This document shows, piece after piece, positions 62,866-64,000 of a stretch of DNA of 64,000 nt (position 1 is its first letter; each line of letters starts with the position of its first letter). Below the pieces are notes generated by a model that was given only the letters and a program-made list of their open reading frames with translations, was not told the DNA's origin and ran no database searches. The stretch spans positions 744,001 to 808,000 of the forward strand of contig VWZL01002012.1 in the NCBI GenBank assembly GCA_013396915.1. Direction: 5' to 3'. The translations under genes and the position numbers were made by a program. This DNA comes from Stercorarius parasiticus (lineage: Eukaryota; Chordata; Aves; Charadriiformes; Stercorariidae).

Positions 62866-64000
62866 AATTGCATGCCTATTTCCAGCTGTATAAACATACA
62901 CACAGACATATACATTTATGAGAGAGTATTATGGATCATTTGTATATTAAGTCTTTGATTAGAAATTGATACAAACTATCGCTTCCTATTAACACTATTG
63001 GACTGTATGTATTTTGCCTGAGAACCCATCCTGAAGAACTTTCTATCCTTGTCTGTAACTTAAGGATATTCAATTTTTCTCATCTTGTAAAAAAAAAGAT
63101 GGTATTTACCTTGATCGGGAGGAAAAAACTGTCAGATATATTTTTGCCACCTCTTCTGATTGACCCTTTCGTACCTCTAACCACACTTTCTGGGCGATTT
63201 TCTTCCTGCGATCCTTGAATCCTGTTCTTTCTTTTATGGATCGAGGTACCCCTTAGGAAAAAACGCCAAGCAAAGACATAGCCCCAGCCTGTCAGCCTAC
63301 CACCTTCCCCATCCCCTTGGGCACAGACTTATTCATGTACTAGACTGTGCCGACACCTTCACCCTGGGTTGCTGAAACCTTTGCAGACATCCGTCACCTC
63401 CTCCCATCTCAAGACCTGCACGTGAGTATCTCTTAAGGCTTCTACCAGCCTCCGGAGAAGTAAAGGGGCTGTACCAGGATAAAAAGCCAGGGAAGGTGGC
63501 ATGATGAAGGATGCTTTAGCACCTTCTGGTACCCCAGCCGCAGTTTTGCTCTGCGCAGGGAGAACAAGCTTTTATATCACCTCTGGTGCCTGGACAACCA
63601 AAAGTGGAGGTGTTCATCCCAGCCAAGGAATTCAAACCAAGAAACCAAACCCTCCCAGCCCCTATCCCATGCCGGGAAATGCAATGGGCTTGGTCTGAGA
63701 AACGTCAGCAGGTTACTCTTTGTGGGTCTTGAAGAAAAATCTTTCACTTTATTTTTAATTCCCACGCATTCAGAGTGTTTTTCGTCATGACTCGCATCCC
63801 AGGTATAATTTGATTTGGAGATTTTGTTTTAAATAAAACTGAGGAGCCCGAACCATGTCTTGCAGCTAGATAAAATTGCTGCTTAAAAAAAAGAAATCCA
63901 CAATTTTATTGTTTTTTAATTATTCAGTGCAAATTTTCCGATTGCCACCTCTTTTTAAGCTCAGAAATGATGCGGTGAGCCGCTACATTTGGGGTGAGGA
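62866..64000. other. non-coding stretch, no gene recognised
   Basis: Mixed sequence with short frames only. 63860-64000 is AT-rich and repeat-free apart from short A and T runs, and could be the edge of a conserved element running out of the window. Confidence 0.5.

Noticed and set aside
63387..63421. Possible 35-base microexon between TTTGCAG and GTGAGTAT
   Set aside because: Acceptor and donor look good, but such pairs arise often by chance, and no neighbouring exon or conserved frame supports it.

Overview
This window looks like non-coding DNA from a bird nuclear genome. The main evidence is six copies of the CR1 LINE. Three are recent, and two of these carry the ATTCTGTG/CATAGAAT-type 3' ends seen in birds. 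The other three are older and more diverged. Background base composition is moderately AT-rich, with microsatellites and poly(A)/poly(T) tracts. I found no ribosome-binding-site/operon structure, no bacterial gene and no virus. No open reading frame in 64 kb (longest about 209 codons, in a GC-rich stretch at 58.0-58.6 kb) resembles a protein family I know, apart from pieces of retrotransposon. I recognise no tRNA, rRNA, snRNA or miRNA. The window is best read as a gene desert or part of a very large intron.

Layout. 1-4.8 kb is plain AT-rich DNA. An old CR1 tail lies at 4.79-4.90 kb. At 7.09-8.20 kb is the most unusual item: a heavily decayed relic of an L1/Tx1-clade LINE ORF2, with reverse-transcriptase and C-terminal motifs readable across three frames. 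That clade is very scarce in birds. 8.2-14.2 kb is AT-rich with a CA/TG repeat. 14.18-14.97 kb is a long old CR1 fragment on the minus strand. Between 15 and 27.5 kb are several blocks whose dense, low-repeat texture and transcription-factor motifs suggest conserved non-coding elements (16.5, 20.7, 22.5 and 25.0 kb). A third old CR1 lies at 27.53-27.82 kb.

29.93-30.19 kb is another enhancer-like block and contains a perfect DR1 nuclear-receptor site. 34.35-34.51 kb is a short CpG cluster. Microsatellites lie at 35.1 and 36.9 kb, with a G-quadruplex motif at 37.2 kb. A younger CR1 with its 3' terminus intact sits at 44.16-44.43 kb, followed by an enhancer-like block at 44.76-45.10 kb with an inverted pair of SOX-type sites. 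Short CR1 tails occur at 50.49 and 56.56 kb. 58.0-59.5 kb is GC-rich, with a G-quadruplex motif and a start codon in strong context next to a splice-donor-like site. The last 4 kb holds two dinucleotide-repeat blocks.

Nothing here works together as an operon or pathway. If the window has a function, it is probably long-range regulation of a gene outside it. All regulatory calls are inferences from sequence texture and short motifs, and would need alignment to other amniotes to confirm.
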